Origin: an uncultured Bacteroidales bacterium
GTDB taxonomy: Bacteria; Bacteroidota; Bacteroidia; Bacteroidales; Paludibacteraceae
DNA length: 64,000 nucleotides
Reading direction: 5' to 3'
Assembly: GCA_902762355.1 (NCBI GenBank)
Contig: CACWNR010000002.1
Coordinates: forward strand, 1-64,000
The notes beneath the pieces were generated by a model that did not search any database, was not told where the DNA came from, and saw only the letters and a list, made by a program, of their open reading frames with translations. The translations under genes and the position numbers were made by a program. Of the stretch, positions 36,732 through 45,927 are shown in pieces (position 1 is the stretch's first letter; each line of letters begins with the position of its first letter).

Positions 36732-38574
36732 GAATTACCTAGGTTTCCTAGGGCTCCTGGGATTACTAGTTTCCCTAGCTACTCCTGCCCTCGCTCAATC
36801 CGACTCTGCGCTCAATCGTTCGGTGACGGTGGAGCGTGATTTCCAACCGGTCATACAGGCGGCAGGAAAAGTATCTACCAAGCCGGCTGTCGTGGAGACC
36901 ACGATAGACCCGACGCCGGTGGAGTACTCTGAGTACACGGCCGACGTCACACCGGGTACCGTTTTCCATCCGCTACTCTCGCAGCCTACGCGTTTTGAAC
37001 CGGGACGTCTCTATAACGGTTATGTGCGCGGTGCCCTCGGTCATCCAAATACCTTGTTCGATTTCGGTTACCATCTGGACGACGGCAAGAAGTCTATCCT
37101 TGATGTCTATGCGCATCATAAAGCAGAATGGGGACTCGCCACGCTGAGTAAGACCAAACTGGGACTCAATTTCACCCATACCTTCAGCACGTGCGATCTC
37201 TATTTCGGTTTCAATGGCGGTAATATCTACTACCACAAGTACGGTCATTGGTACGACTACAACCACTTCACCTCCACCACCCACGATTTCGGCGGATGGG
37301 AGAAGAACAAAGTGGCATATGCCAATCGGGCAGATGTGACGGATCGTGACAAGACATCCCTTTGGACGGCAGAAGCGTACGTGGGTGTCAAGGCGAATGC
37401 CAAGAATGACGTCCAATATCAGGTACAGACCGGTTATGCGCTGTTCTCCAAACCCGGCGCGGTGAGTGAGCATCAGATTCGTACCAAAGCAGGCTTCGAT
37501 TGGCATGCGGATGAACACCATGTGGGAGCTAATTTCTACATGCAGAATAACTTCCTCCAACTCGGTTCGCTGGCGGATGCCATTCCGGACAGTCTCTATC
37601 GGGGACGGCATAACTTCCGTTTGGAGCCGTACTATGCGTATGAAGGCAAGCGTGTGCGCGTGCATATAGGAGTCAATATCGACCTCAACCTCGGTCATGG
37701 TCAGAACGGCCTATCCGGTGTAGAGAACCTCAGTTTTGCTCCGTCGCCGCATATCAACCTCGAGGCGCAGGTTGCCAAACAATGGCTCACTATCTACGCC
37801 GATATCGAAGGTTTCCACGGCCTCGGAACGCTGCAGAGTTATATGGAAGATAACCGCTATCGCATTATCCACGCGGGTATCATCGAACCGCATGTAGCGG
37901 AGTACACTCCGGTAGATGCCGAACTCGGTTTTCATATCCGTCCGTACCGTGACCTGCTCATTGAGATCCACGGAGGCTACGCGTATATGATGAATCAGGA
38001 TGTGTGGGTGGCTACGGCGGACAGCGCTAACTTCGCGCCGCTGAACCTCAAGATGATGGCAGGTGATTTCAGTTATTTCCACACTAACTACCAACGCGGT
38101 AAGATCGGTGGGCAGATCAATTACCACCTCCAGGACAAACTGCGTATCAACGTCAGCGGAGATTACTTCTTCTGGAAAGGGGATACCACGGTGTATGATC
38201 GTCCGGATTGGAAAGTGGACGTTCGTATCGACGGCCGGATTGACAAACACTGGTCACTCTATTCGGATAACCATTTTGCAGGAAGCCGCACTGCGCTGCT
38301 CTATAATGGTACCACCAACACCTACTCCGAGCATATCCTGCGTCCGACGCTGGATCTCAACCTCGGTTTGCAGTATGATATGTGGGTAGGTAAATCACAA
38401 ATCACAAATCACAAATCACAAATAGCCGAAGGCTCTATCCTCCGTCCGGAGCCGAAACCGAACTTGACGCTCTTCTTCCAGCTCAATAACTGGTTACACC
38501 ACAAGAACGAGTACTATTACGGTTACCGCTCTCAGGGTATTAACTTCCTGTTAGGCGCAACCTTCCGATTCTAA
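36718..38574 (+). CDS. Outer-membrane beta-barrel protein
   Basis: 618 aa. The signal peptide spans residues 1 to about 27 (ALA/Q). A short motif SVTVERDFQPVIQ follows, then long alternating beta-strand sequence ending in a terminal phenylalanine (LLGATFRF), the usual signal for BAM insertion. It resembles the barrel partners of TPR proteins in Bacteroidota rather than a TonB receptor; I see no plug domain. Near residues 559-569 is a 7-bp tandem repeat in frame. It is the last gene of the pot operon, with a bidirectional terminator at 38580. A role in envelope assembly or transport with the TPR partner is inferred. Confidence 0.85.
   Translation: MMKNKNYLGFLGLLGLLVSLATPALAQSDSALNRSVTVERDFQPVIQAAGKVSTKPAVVETTIDPTPVEYSEYTADVTPGTVFHPLLSQPTRFEPGRLYNGYVRGALGHPNTLFDFGYHLDDGKKSILDVYAHHKAEWGLATLSKTKLGLNFTHTFSTCDLYFGFNGGNIYYHKYGHWYDYNHFTSTTHDFGGWEKNKVAYANRADVTDRDKTSLWTAEAYVGVKANAKNDVQYQVQTGYALFSKPGAVSEHQIRTKAGFDWHADEHHVGANFYMQNNFLQLGSLADAIPDSLYRGRHNFRLEPYYAYEGKRVRVHIGVNIDLNLGHGQNGLSGVENLSFAPSPHINLEAQVAKQWLTIYADIEGFHGLGTLQSYMEDNRYRIIHAGIIEPHVAEYTPVDAELGFHIRPYRDLLIEIHGGYAYMMNQDVWVATADSANFAPLNLKMMAGDFSYFHTNYQRGKIGGQINYHLQDKLRINVSGDYFFWKGDTTVYDRPDWKVDVRIDGRIDKHWSLYSDNHFAGSRTALLYNGTTNTYSEHILRPTLDLNLGLQYDMWVGKSQITNHKSQIAEGSILRPEPKPNLTLFFQLNNWLHHKNEYYYGYRSQGINFLLGATFRF
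36738..36778 (+). repeat. CTAGG/CCTGGG interspersed repeat in the barrel signal peptide
   Basis: The second copy of the family at 33801-33840. It encodes YLGFLGLLGLLVSL and supplies the hydrophobic core of the signal peptide. Confidence 0.6.
38392..38423 (+). repeat. Four 7-bp AAATCAC repeats inside the barrel gene
   Basis: AAATCAC occurs four times in perfect tandem plus AAAT, and encodes KSQITNHKSQI. Seven is not a multiple of three, so gain or loss of one unit would shift frame and remove the last beta-strands. Confidence 0.85.
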
Positions 38575-38579
38575 AAAGC

Positions 38580-38612
38580 AAGACTCGCTTACGCAGCGAG
38601 TCTTCTTTTTTT
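38580..38612. terminator. Bidirectional terminator between convergent operons
   Basis: AAGACTCGCT (38580-38589) pairs with AGCGAGTCTT (38595-38604) around TACGC. A T run follows on the plus strand, and a run of five A before it gives T residues on the minus strand. The stop codon of the minus-strand 212-aa gene lies at the loop. Confidence 0.9.
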
Positions 38613-39227
38613 ATTCTGCCTCCCATAGGCGGCGTATCCTATTACCATCAGCAATAACGGCCATACCGGATTGCCTATCGGGTGCTCCACCAATTGGTGC
38701 TCATCCGGCGGTGTGACATTCGGTGGACCCGGTGCTCTACGAGAAGAGACAGATGCCAACTCCGGTGCGTCCTGCGCCTCCGGCTCTGCCACTTGACGAC
38801 TCGAAGCCACCACCACAAAACTGGTCACCGGCATCGTTACCGCGCTGCTATAGGATATACCACGCGAAGATGAACCACCCGAAGTGGTGGCAATCCCGTG
38901 TCCGTTCCCTCCGCCGCCTACCATATGGGACGTGGCGCTGCTGGTCAGATAGAGTCCGTGCGAAGACGACATAGCCGCAGCGGGAGCCGATGGATGCGTA
39001 ACGGCCGGAAGGATATAAGGCGAGTGATGCATCGACGGGTGAGCAAAATGACTCGTCGAGCGCATCGGCTGCATAGGTGCTGCCACCGGAGAGGGATTGG
39101 ATACGGTGATACCCGGATTGATGTGCACGTCGGGTTTACTAAAGATGATATATGTCAATCCCATCAGCGAAACACCGCACACGAAGACGATGAACGCTAT
39201 CACCAGTTGTACGCGGAATCGTCTCAT
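38589..39227 (-). CDS. Small membrane-anchored protein, partner of the 1701-aa giant protein
   Basis: 212 aa. There is an N-terminal hydrophobic segment (about 8-30), then a low-complexity region rich in Ser, His, Gly and Pro with the motif MRSTS. The C-terminus reads VEHPIGNPVWPLLLMVIGYA and ends with a basic cluster (KKRRL). This C-terminus and the STS motif match the 154-aa protein at 47407 (VENPLGDGLLALMFLACAYA, then basic), although the rest differs. Both overlap the preceding giant secreted protein gene by 4 nt. I do not recognise a named family. Its job may be anchoring, sorting or chaperoning the giant partner, by position only. Confidence 0.75.
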   Translation of the reverse strand: MRRFRVQLVIAFIVFVCGVSLMGLTYIIFSKPDVHINPGITVSNPSPVAAPMQPMRSTSHFAHPSMHHSPYILPAVTHPSAPAAAMSSSHGLYLTSSATSHMVGGGGNGHGIATTSGGSSSRGISYSSAVTMPVTSFVVVASSRQVAEPEAQDAPELASVSSRRAPGPPNVTPPDEHQLVEHPIGNPVWPLLLMVIGYAAYGRQNKKRRLAA

Positions 39228-42200
39228 TGTGCCGCCTCCTTTCTCCGTTGATCCGTCACACGAACGCCACGCGCATCATAGAAGCGATTGTCGCGAAGAA
39301 TATACAACTGCCCGTCGATGATCATCTTGCGCGCATTGTCTATTGTCCATTGTCCATTATCCAATTGCTCAACGCACATCGGCATACTCGGCGGATTCGA
39401 CGTAATGAGGAATCGCGGCATCGGCGTCTTGTTCTTCGCCACAAACGCATAGGTATTGCCGGTCGCTATCTCCGTTGCCTGCTCCGTGAGCCGGTCGTAC
39501 AGATAGATGGTCTCGCCGTTATAGTCGAAATGGAAGGTATAAGCACTGTCCTCACCTGCGCGGAAAATCATTTCGCGCTCTTCGAAATCACTCACCGCCG
39601 CTACCGCCATCTCGCCGCAATCCTTGACTACTGCCAGTTTGGGAGCCACAGCATCGCCTTCTATCTTCCGTCCGTCCCATCCGTCCTCGTAGGATTGCGA
39701 GAAATCGCCACGCGAGAGGATATGTATGCGGTCGGCTCCGAGACTGTCACCGGCTACCGTCAGAATCATCACCTCAGGTGCGTCACTTTGCTCCATAGCA
39801 CGGTTCGGCGCACGCATAGGTTGCGTAGAGGTCTTGAAGTACTTCGCGTCATAAACCACGCGGTTATACGCCAACTTCACCTCCGCCTCTGCGCTTGGAT
39901 CAATAGCCTTGACAAAGAAGCCTTGCATAGCCGGGATTACCGAGTCGGCACCTGCCAGATACGGCGAAGAATGAATCGGCACTACGGCGTACTGACCCGG
40001 AAGAGTCGCTACCGCACCATCTTTGGCGCTGACAGGATCACCATTATCGGTCCAATTGGCGTAAGTTCCGGAGTGGTAGATATAGATAGATTTCTCCGCG
40101 TTCGTGAAGTCATCATCCTGCATCTCCTGGATCTTGATAGGCGCAGTCCAGCTATTCGCCGCGAAAGCGTAACCGTCCGCATCACGGTTATCCAGTTCTA
40201 CGGTCGTCGTTACCGGAGCATTCAGTTTGCCGGTAAAAGTATAGGTCTTCTTCGCCGTCTGGGTAATACAATAGCCCTCAAACGGCACCAGTACATCATT
40301 ATTATCCACCCATTGCCAGAGCCCTCCTAACGCACCGTCGGAAGCGCTGGACCAGCGGCACATCCATGCGGCATAATAGAGCGACATCGCAGTCTTGGCA
40401 GCCTGGAACGGAATACCTATGTATTGCCAAACAGGATTAGCGGAAGTAGCATTCTCTCCGCGGCTGTAATACTCTACCGTTGCCCGAACGTCGGACTCCT
40501 TATTGCCATAGACGAATGAGCCGTTTCCTGTATCAGTCGCTTTAATCAGCAGATCCTCCGCTTTGATGGTGGTAGGCGAAGCGTAACGGGTGTCGTTCAC
40601 TTTGGCCACCATACCCGCAACCGTCAGTCCGCCATACGGTTCTACGATAAGAATACCATCTACCGGATTGCCCAATGCGTCTTTTCCCTTGTTCACTTTC
40701 ACACTGCCGGCATGGGCATAATCTATATCAACATGGCATTCCGCTATGATACGCGTCGGATGGTATGGTGTCGGAACGATATTGTAGCCCGGGAACCAGT
40801 TCTTCGGGTCTGACCATACATGCGTACCGTTGTTATCATCAAATACCAACGAGCAGTCCGCCACTTTCGTCTCGTCCGTCATCAGCAGATAATCAATCAT
40901 CTGTCGCATGACTATCTGTCCGGCTTGCGTAAGATTGCCCATTTCGTTATAATTGATTCCGTATAGTAGCAATCGTGCAGGGAACACTATCTGCCGCTCG
41001 CAGCATACAATCAGATCACGTTTATTATTCTCATCCCGTACGGTAGCGAGGAAGATGAAGTCCGGTGCTTCATTGATAACAAAACCTTGCAATCCTTCCC
41101 CGCTGATTGTGCTAAGCACATTTACCGTCGTATCAGCCGGAATCACCACTTGCGTTTCTGTGGCATCACCCGGCAAGTATTTGGCATTCTTGAAAATAGC
41201 GTGTCCGGCACAAAGAATCTTCATTTTCTTTACTTTCGGATCTGGCTCAGTCGGATTAGAACCGATATGCCAATTGGAAAGTTTGGCGCCATATGCCTCG
41301 AAACTCAGAATAGGCTTCTTGTCTATCAGCGTTCCAAGCGCGTTGGTGTACCCTTCATTCGTATCCAAAAAGTCGGTTATTATCAGCAAATCATAGTCCT
41401 TGTAGAAATTCTCCATAGCTGTTGCATCCTGCGTCGCATAACCATTGACGCAATCTACCGTATAAAACGTACGCAGATAGGTTAACAAATCTGAACTGGC
41501 GGATTCGTCCGCCGTGCTATAATCATCAAATCCTCCCCCCTTCGTTCCGGTAATGATATAGGCTATTTTTGCCCTCTGCCCTGCCGGATAGATACGGATA
41601 GTGGCATCCACGGTATAGGTGTGCGCCGGCGAACAATCATTGGTCATCGTGAAGGTAATCGTCTTCGTTACCGTAGATGTATTGCCCAATGCGGGAGTTC
41701 CCTTGATATAGATTCGTTCGTCCTCATAGGCATAGGTACACCCCAATATGGCCTCCGACGACGACAGTAACGAATAATGGATTCCGGTAGTATCATAGTC
41801 GCATGTGAGACGCACCAGAGACATATCTACTTCTTGCCTGTCCCATATGGTAACAACAGGTACCGTATTCGTCAACGAAGGTGCCATATCACAGGGCGCT
41901 ACCCAATGGGCATACAAGGTGGCTGTTGCTACATCCTTGTCCCAGTTACGCATACCGACTCCTAATCCGTTGTAATACTGCGTTCCGGCTCCGTTCGGTT
42001 CATCGTAATAGCCGCCAAACACATATCCTACACGCATCGGAAGGGTATGAATCTCCGGCATCTCATTATAGAGAACAGCCGTCACGGATGTTGTATAATT
42101 GTTATACGCTCCGGTAGCATCTAAGGTGATAGCGGTTCTCCGAGGACGAGTGATCTCAAAATAAGTGAGTGCATCATTGCTACCGCTGCCTTTCCATATA

Positions 42201-44329
42201 TATAGCGTTTTCTCCCCTGCCAATGTCGCGGGAATGGGGGTTTGCACCATAGTGCCGATAGCTAATTCTGCAGTCTTCGTCCGGGAGGTAGCCTTGCTTA
42301 CATACACCGTGTTACCGCTCACTGTGGATTGGAATACATCTCCTTCTTCCAGAGCGCAATCCAGATCAACTTTCAGATAAGCTGCATTGTCGGTAATCGT
42401 GATGGCATTATTGCCGGTTATCGTCACTTTGGACGCAGCTGATCCTCCGGTGGTTAGAGTACCTCCAATGATAGAGGAGAGGTAATTAGCCGTATTAAAA
42501 TCAAAATCCACTCCATTCGCAGTAACTGAGCCGTTCGTCAGTCCCGTTCCTACTTCGAATTTATAGAGCAAGCCATTATCCGGGCAGTCTTCGAACTGCG
42601 CATATAACGTAGTCGGGCCGGTAATCGTATAAGGATTGCTTACGGCAACTCCACCGCTCGGTGCATCAAACCAACCCTTGAACCGATACCCGTCTTTGAA
42701 AGCATGCAGCAGAGCCAGCTCATCGCCAATAGCTCCGCGCAAAGTCTTCGTATTCTCGCCTCCGACCTTACCTCCGTTGGTATTGGCATCCAATAGAACC
42801 GGACATGAGCGGATGATTTCGAAATAAGAGATTCCCGTAGTACGTGCTCCGGGCACAATAAACAACTCCGTCTTGCCTGCAAATGCAGCCGGTGCGACAA
42901 GGGATTGGATTTCTGTTGCAGATTTGCTGGCGGGCAGCGTTAACTGATCATCGGAGGTGCTATAGGATGTATGGCGCAAATAATTATACTTGCTATTGCT
43001 CGAAGAATAGTTATTGAAGCGGATCAAATCGCCTTCTTCAATCGGGCAATCCAACGTAATGATAAGCACACCTTTATCGTTATTAGCATAGGTTATCCGG
43101 CCGCCATTGAACGCCAGATTGTTCCATGAGGTACCGCTCGAAATCCATCCATCCAAGGTTCCGCCGATGAGAGTGCTTAGTTGAGTAGGCTCAGTCAGTT
43201 GTACCGGGTTGTTACCCGAAGAGCAGATATTTCCGTCAGAGACGCTGCTATTTACTTCAAATTTATACAATACTACGCCGCTGTTCGGTGCGGGGCAACT
43301 GGAATTGACTATGATTGCTCCGGACACATTCGATGTAGCCGAAACAGGAGAGTGACCGGCTAACGTATTCGTCACCACACAGTAGTAATAGAGCGTTCCG
43401 GCGACTGCGGTAGAAGGAGTATAATCGGCGGATGTCGCACCGCTGATTAACGTACCGCCGCTATTGGTCGCCGTGGTGTTGGAATACCATTGGTAACTCA
43501 GCGTTCCGCCGTCGCCCACACTCGCTGTTACCGACAAGGCGGTAGCAGCATCGCCGCGGTTATACGTAGCCTCTGCCGAGTTAGGGTCTACGCTGATATG
43601 CGGCGTTTCACAAGGAGTATAGAAATCCTCCTCTTCTACCGTGACCGATGTGGCGGCACTCCAGCATGTTTCTGATGCTTTGTAGGAGCGGATATAATAC
43701 GTTCCAGCCGTGTTCACATTCTTCGTTGCTCCGGACTCGGTAGTTGCCGTACCATCCGCAGTGCTCTGCCAGTACCAATCCTCACCTGTTCCCGGATCAC
43801 CATCCGCCGTAAGCGTAATAACTCCGCCGCTCACCGTTCCCTTGTTAATCGTCCCCGGTTGCGCCGCTGAGCAGGTCGACCCTTCTGTAAACACAACGGT
43901 TATTGCTGATATTTGATAATTATTATTTGTGCTTTCAGATCCAATAACAACTGTACTTGAGGAAGGAGTAATAGATGTTAAACTATTGAATGTACCGCCG
44001 GTAATTGTCAGTACGCTTGTGTTTGCTGGGTCATTTGACCCTCTCCAGGTTAGACCTACACTTTTCAGAGTCCACCCTTCTTTTGTTGCACTAATCGTAA
44101 GGCTGCTTGTATTGCGAATAATGGCTCGGTTAGAACTTGCGGAGTTGCATGAAACCGTTCCATAAGTCTCATCACCATCAATCAAAGAAACCCCATTCTG
44201 CGGTTTATATGTAGCATTGAACGTGACGCTAATAGTCACATCTACCCCCCATACCTCACCGGCACAGAGAATCAGACTTATAAAAAGTGCCGAAAATGGT
44301 TTGATAGATTCGAGAATAAGGTGCTTCAT
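39224..44329 (-). CDS. Giant secreted Ig-like protein (1701 aa) with T9SS-type tail
   Basis: A signal-like segment lies at about 10-29 (cleavage near VWG/V). Several beta domains follow, including Ig-like units with LSYQWYSNTT and PSTAVAGTLYYYC, and InlB-type repeats (FKGWFDAP, TTLYAQF). About 918-1148 is an alpha/beta domain (AKIAYIITGT, YDLLIITDFLD, KPILSFEAYG) that looks like a ThuA/class I amidotransferase-like fold; it is shared with the 3586-aa protein. A second shared beta region follows (NSWTAPIKI). The C-terminus (IIDGQLYILRDNRFYDARG) resembles a T9SS tail. Predicted location is the cell surface; function unknown. It is transcribed from 44356-44387 and coupled to the 212-aa gene by a 4-nt overlap. 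Confidence 0.85.
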   Translation of the reverse strand: MKHLILESIKPFSALFISLILCAGEVWGVDVTISVTFNATYKPQNGVSLIDGDETYGTVSCNSASSNRAIIRNTSSLTISATKEGWTLKSVGLTWRGSNDPANTSVLTITGGTFNSLTSITPSSSTVVIGSESTNNNYQISAITVVFTEGSTCSAAQPGTINKGTVSGGVITLTADGDPGTGEDWYWQSTADGTATTESGATKNVNTAGTYYIRSYKASETCWSAATSVTVEEEDFYTPCETPHISVDPNSAEATYNRGDAATALSVTASVGDGGTLSYQWYSNTTATNSGGTLISGATSADYTPSTAVAGTLYYYCVVTNTLAGHSPVSATSNVSGAIIVNSSCPAPNSGVVLYKFEVNSSVSDGNICSSGNNPVQLTEPTQLSTLIGGTLDGWISSGTSWNNLAFNGGRITYANNDKGVLIITLDCPIEEGDLIRFNNYSSSNSKYNYLRHTSYSTSDDQLTLPASKSATEIQSLVAPAAFAGKTELFIVPGARTTGISYFEIIRSCPVLLDANTNGGKVGGENTKTLRGAIGDELALLHAFKDGYRFKGWFDAPSGGVAVSNPYTITGPTTLYAQFEDCPDNGLLYKFEVGTGLTNGSVTANGVDFDFNTANYLSSIIGGTLTTGGSAASKVTITGNNAITITDNAAYLKVDLDCALEEGDVFQSTVSGNTVYVSKATSRTKTAELAIGTMVQTPIPATLAGEKTLYIWKGSGSNDALTYFEITRPRRTAITLDATGAYNNYTTSVTAVLYNEMPEIHTLPMRVGYVFGGYYDEPNGAGTQYYNGLGVGMRNWDKDVATATLYAHWVAPCDMAPSLTNTVPVVTIWDRQEVDMSLVRLTCDYDTTGIHYSLLSSSEAILGCTYAYEDERIYIKGTPALGNTSTVTKTITFTMTNDCSPAHTYTVDATIRIYPAGQRAKIAYIITGTKGGGFDDYSTADESASSDLLTYLRTFYTVDCVNGYATQDATAMENFYKDYDLLIITDFLDTNEGYTNALGTLIDKKPILSFEAYGAKLSNWHIGSNPTEPDPKVKKMKILCAGHAIFKNAKYLPGDATETQVVIPADTTVNVLSTISGEGLQGFVINEAPDFIFLATVRDENNKRDLIVCCERQIVFPARLLLYGINYNEMGNLTQAGQIVMRQMIDYLLMTDETKVADCSLVFDDNNGTHVWSDPKNWFPGYNIVPTPYHPTRIIAECHVDIDYAHAGSVKVNKGKDALGNPVDGILIVEPYGGLTVAGMVAKVNDTRYASPTTIKAEDLLIKATDTGNGSFVYGNKESDVRATVEYYSRGENATSANPVWQYIGIPFQAAKTAMSLYYAAWMCRWSSASDGALGGLWQWVDNNDVLVPFEGYCITQTAKKTYTFTGKLNAPVTTTVELDNRDADGYAFAANSWTAPIKIQEMQDDDFTNAEKSIYIYHSGTYANWTDNGDPVSAKDGAVATLPGQYAVVPIHSSPYLAGADSVIPAMQGFFVKAIDPSAEAEVKLAYNRVVYDAKYFKTSTQPMRAPNRAMEQSDAPEVMILTVAGDSLGADRIHILSRGDFSQSYEDGWDGRKIEGDAVAPKLAVVKDCGEMAVAAVSDFEEREMIFRAGEDSAYTFHFDYNGETIYLYDRLTEQATEIATGNTYAFVAKNKTPMPRFLITSNPPSMPMCVEQLDNGQWTIDNARKMIIDGQLYILRDNRFYDARGVRVTDQRRKEAAQ
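39335..39367 (-). repeat. ATTGTCCATTGTCC interspersed repeat inside the 1701-aa gene
   Basis: A degenerate tandem of 9-bp units (ATTGTC, TATTGTCCAT, TGTCCATTAT) on the plus strand encodes QLDNGQWTIDN on the minus strand, just before the C-terminal tail. Confidence 0.6.
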
Positions 44330-44355
44330 TTTTCAGGTATGTTTAAAATTCTGCG

Positions 44356-44387
44356 CAAAGATAATCAATTACATTGATTTATGCAAA
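44356..44387 (-). promoter_or_regulatory. Promoter of the 1701-aa/212-aa cassette
   Basis: On the minus strand TTTG (44387-44384), a 20-bp spacer, and TATCTTTG (44363-44356): an exact consensus. The start codon (44329) lies about 20 nt after the predicted transcription start. Confidence 0.75.
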
Positions 44388-44451
44388 TAAATAAGAAAAA
44401 GTGCGCCGATATTTGCACACTTTCTACATTTTCCGTCAATTTGTCTCCCTT

Positions 44452-45927
44452 CTATAGTCTCTCATACTCGACGGCGGCCATGAGGAAGGCGCCAAGCACT
44501 TTTCCTTCGCCGTTATCCTGAATCGGGACATCCTTGCCGATCAGGTAATAGGCGGCGCTGCCGTTTCGATCTTTGCTCAGACCGGCGGACTGACAACTGC
44601 TGGTGATGGTCAGATCGCTACCTTCGCCACGCAGGAAAGTTCTGACAATGCCCTCGTAGCCGCGCTTGCCGGCTTCGGCATGGTTTATCAACCCGAGGCG
44701 TGTGCCCTTCAGCAAGGCTGCCGTGATAAGGCATGAAGCGGAGGACTCGAGGTAGTTACATTGCGTACCGCCTTCCGCGACGTTCGTGTATTTGGGCGAA
44801 CCGGTGTCGTCGATTCCCTGCGTCGCACATTTCGTGCTGTCATACGCCAAGAGTTGGTACCAGCATCCTGTCTGTTTATCCTGCCGCGCCACCAATCCAT
44901 CCGCCAGTTTGGTTAACATATCCCGCATCTCATCGAAATGCTGCGCGGAGGGAAGTTCCCTAATTCCTAATCCCTCATCCCTAATTCCTAAGTTCACGAG
45001 ATATGCCTCGAGAACGTCCACCAACGCCATCATATACCATCCCGCTGCGCGGCCCCAGTATTCCTCCGAGTGGTAAATCGTGCTGTCATTCGCGCAGGCG
45101 TACGCGTGTCCGCTTTCATATATCGCGCGCGCGTTCGTGTTGGTCTCTATATCGGTAAAGATCACATGGTACGGCAGTTGTTTGTCTTCGTCCCAGAGGT
45201 AGTACCACGAGGCATTGAACTGGTCATACACATCGTTCCATCCGAGGCTCGTTCCTTCCGTGGCGCCCGCTGCTAACAGTTGCGCGAGCAGCGCCTGTCC
45301 CATGTACGCTCCGTCGCACCACATCTGGCCGTAGTAACTCTTAGCCGGGTCATCCGTAGCCTTGTGCATCCAACCGCCTTCTGCACCGCCGGAAGTGATC
45401 GTGTAGCGGTTCTTATGATCATCCAGTCCCCGTGCACCGCGGCGTAACTGCTCCATGAAGTACGCCGCGTTCGCTGCGTTCTCAAATCGTCCGCCGGGCT
45501 TGGCTCCTTCGTACAATCCAAGGAACACTTTCGTACAATTGAGGTCGTCCAAGATTCCTCCTTTGTCGGTAGCCGTCTGGTTGAGCGCCCATGCACACAA
45601 CCCTTCGTACCAGGCATCTGCCCACGCGGAGTCCTGGTAGTACTCCCAAACATCAAGGATACCCTTCGCTACCACGCCCGGCACGTAGTCCCATGTAGCC
45701 TCAGCCTCCGGCTGCACGATGCCGTTGGTGCTATTGGCATTGGGGAATCCGACCTGATTGTCCTTGTTGTACCATGCGGACATGCGCGCGTTGATCATCT
45801 CAGCAGAGTATCTCGCGACCATCTCGCGACCATTACGGACGTCACTGTCCGGTGCCTTTCCGGTCTTCCCCCCGCAGCCCGTCAACAGCGCCACGGCTAA
45901 AACGATGTATAGGATAGGATGTTTCAT
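44452..45927 (-). CDS. GH105/GH88-like unsaturated glucuronyl/rhamnogalacturonyl hydrolase lipoprotein
   Basis: 491 aa. A lipoprotein signal with lipobox LTGC (C18). The (alpha/alpha)6-barrel family motifs are present: WCDGAYMGQ, with the aspartate expected to be catalytic in YteR-type enzymes, and EEYWGRAAGWYMMALVDVL. These enzymes remove the unsaturated uronic acid left by polysaccharide lyases, so a pectin or rhamnogalacturonan role is likely; exact substrate is not decidable. No SusCD or lyase genes are nearby. A simple repeat (44956-44991) inserts LGIRDEGLGIREL. Its start codon overlaps the RAYT stop (45924-45927), so it may be translated by read-through from the transposase. Confidence 0.87.
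   Translation of the reverse strand: MKHPILYIVLAVALLTGCGGKTGKAPDSDVRNGREMVARYSAEMINARMSAWYNKDNQVGFPNANSTNGIVQPEAEATWDYVPGVVAKGILDVWEYYQDSAWADAWYEGLCAWALNQTATDKGGILDDLNCTKVFLGLYEGAKPGGRFENAANAAYFMEQLRRGARGLDDHKNRYTITSGGAEGGWMHKATDDPAKSYYGQMWCDGAYMGQALLAQLLAAGATEGTSLGWNDVYDQFNASWYYLWDEDKQLPYHVIFTDIETNTNARAIYESGHAYACANDSTIYHSEEYWGRAAGWYMMALVDVLEAYLVNLGIRDEGLGIRELPSAQHFDEMRDMLTKLADGLVARQDKQTGCWYQLLAYDSTKCATQGIDDTGSPKYTNVAEGGTQCNYLESSASCLITAALLKGTRLGLINHAEAGKRGYEGIVRTFLRGEGSDLTITSSCQSAGLSKDRNGSAAYYLIGKDVPIQDNGEGKVLGAFLMAAVEYERL
44956..44991 (-). repeat. TTAGGGATTAGGAA interspersed repeat inside the GH105 gene
   Basis: The run TTCCCTAATTCCTAATCC-CTCATCCCTAATTCCTAA encodes LGIRDEGLGIREL on the minus strand. 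A related run lies between genes at 59828-59850. Confidence 0.65.
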
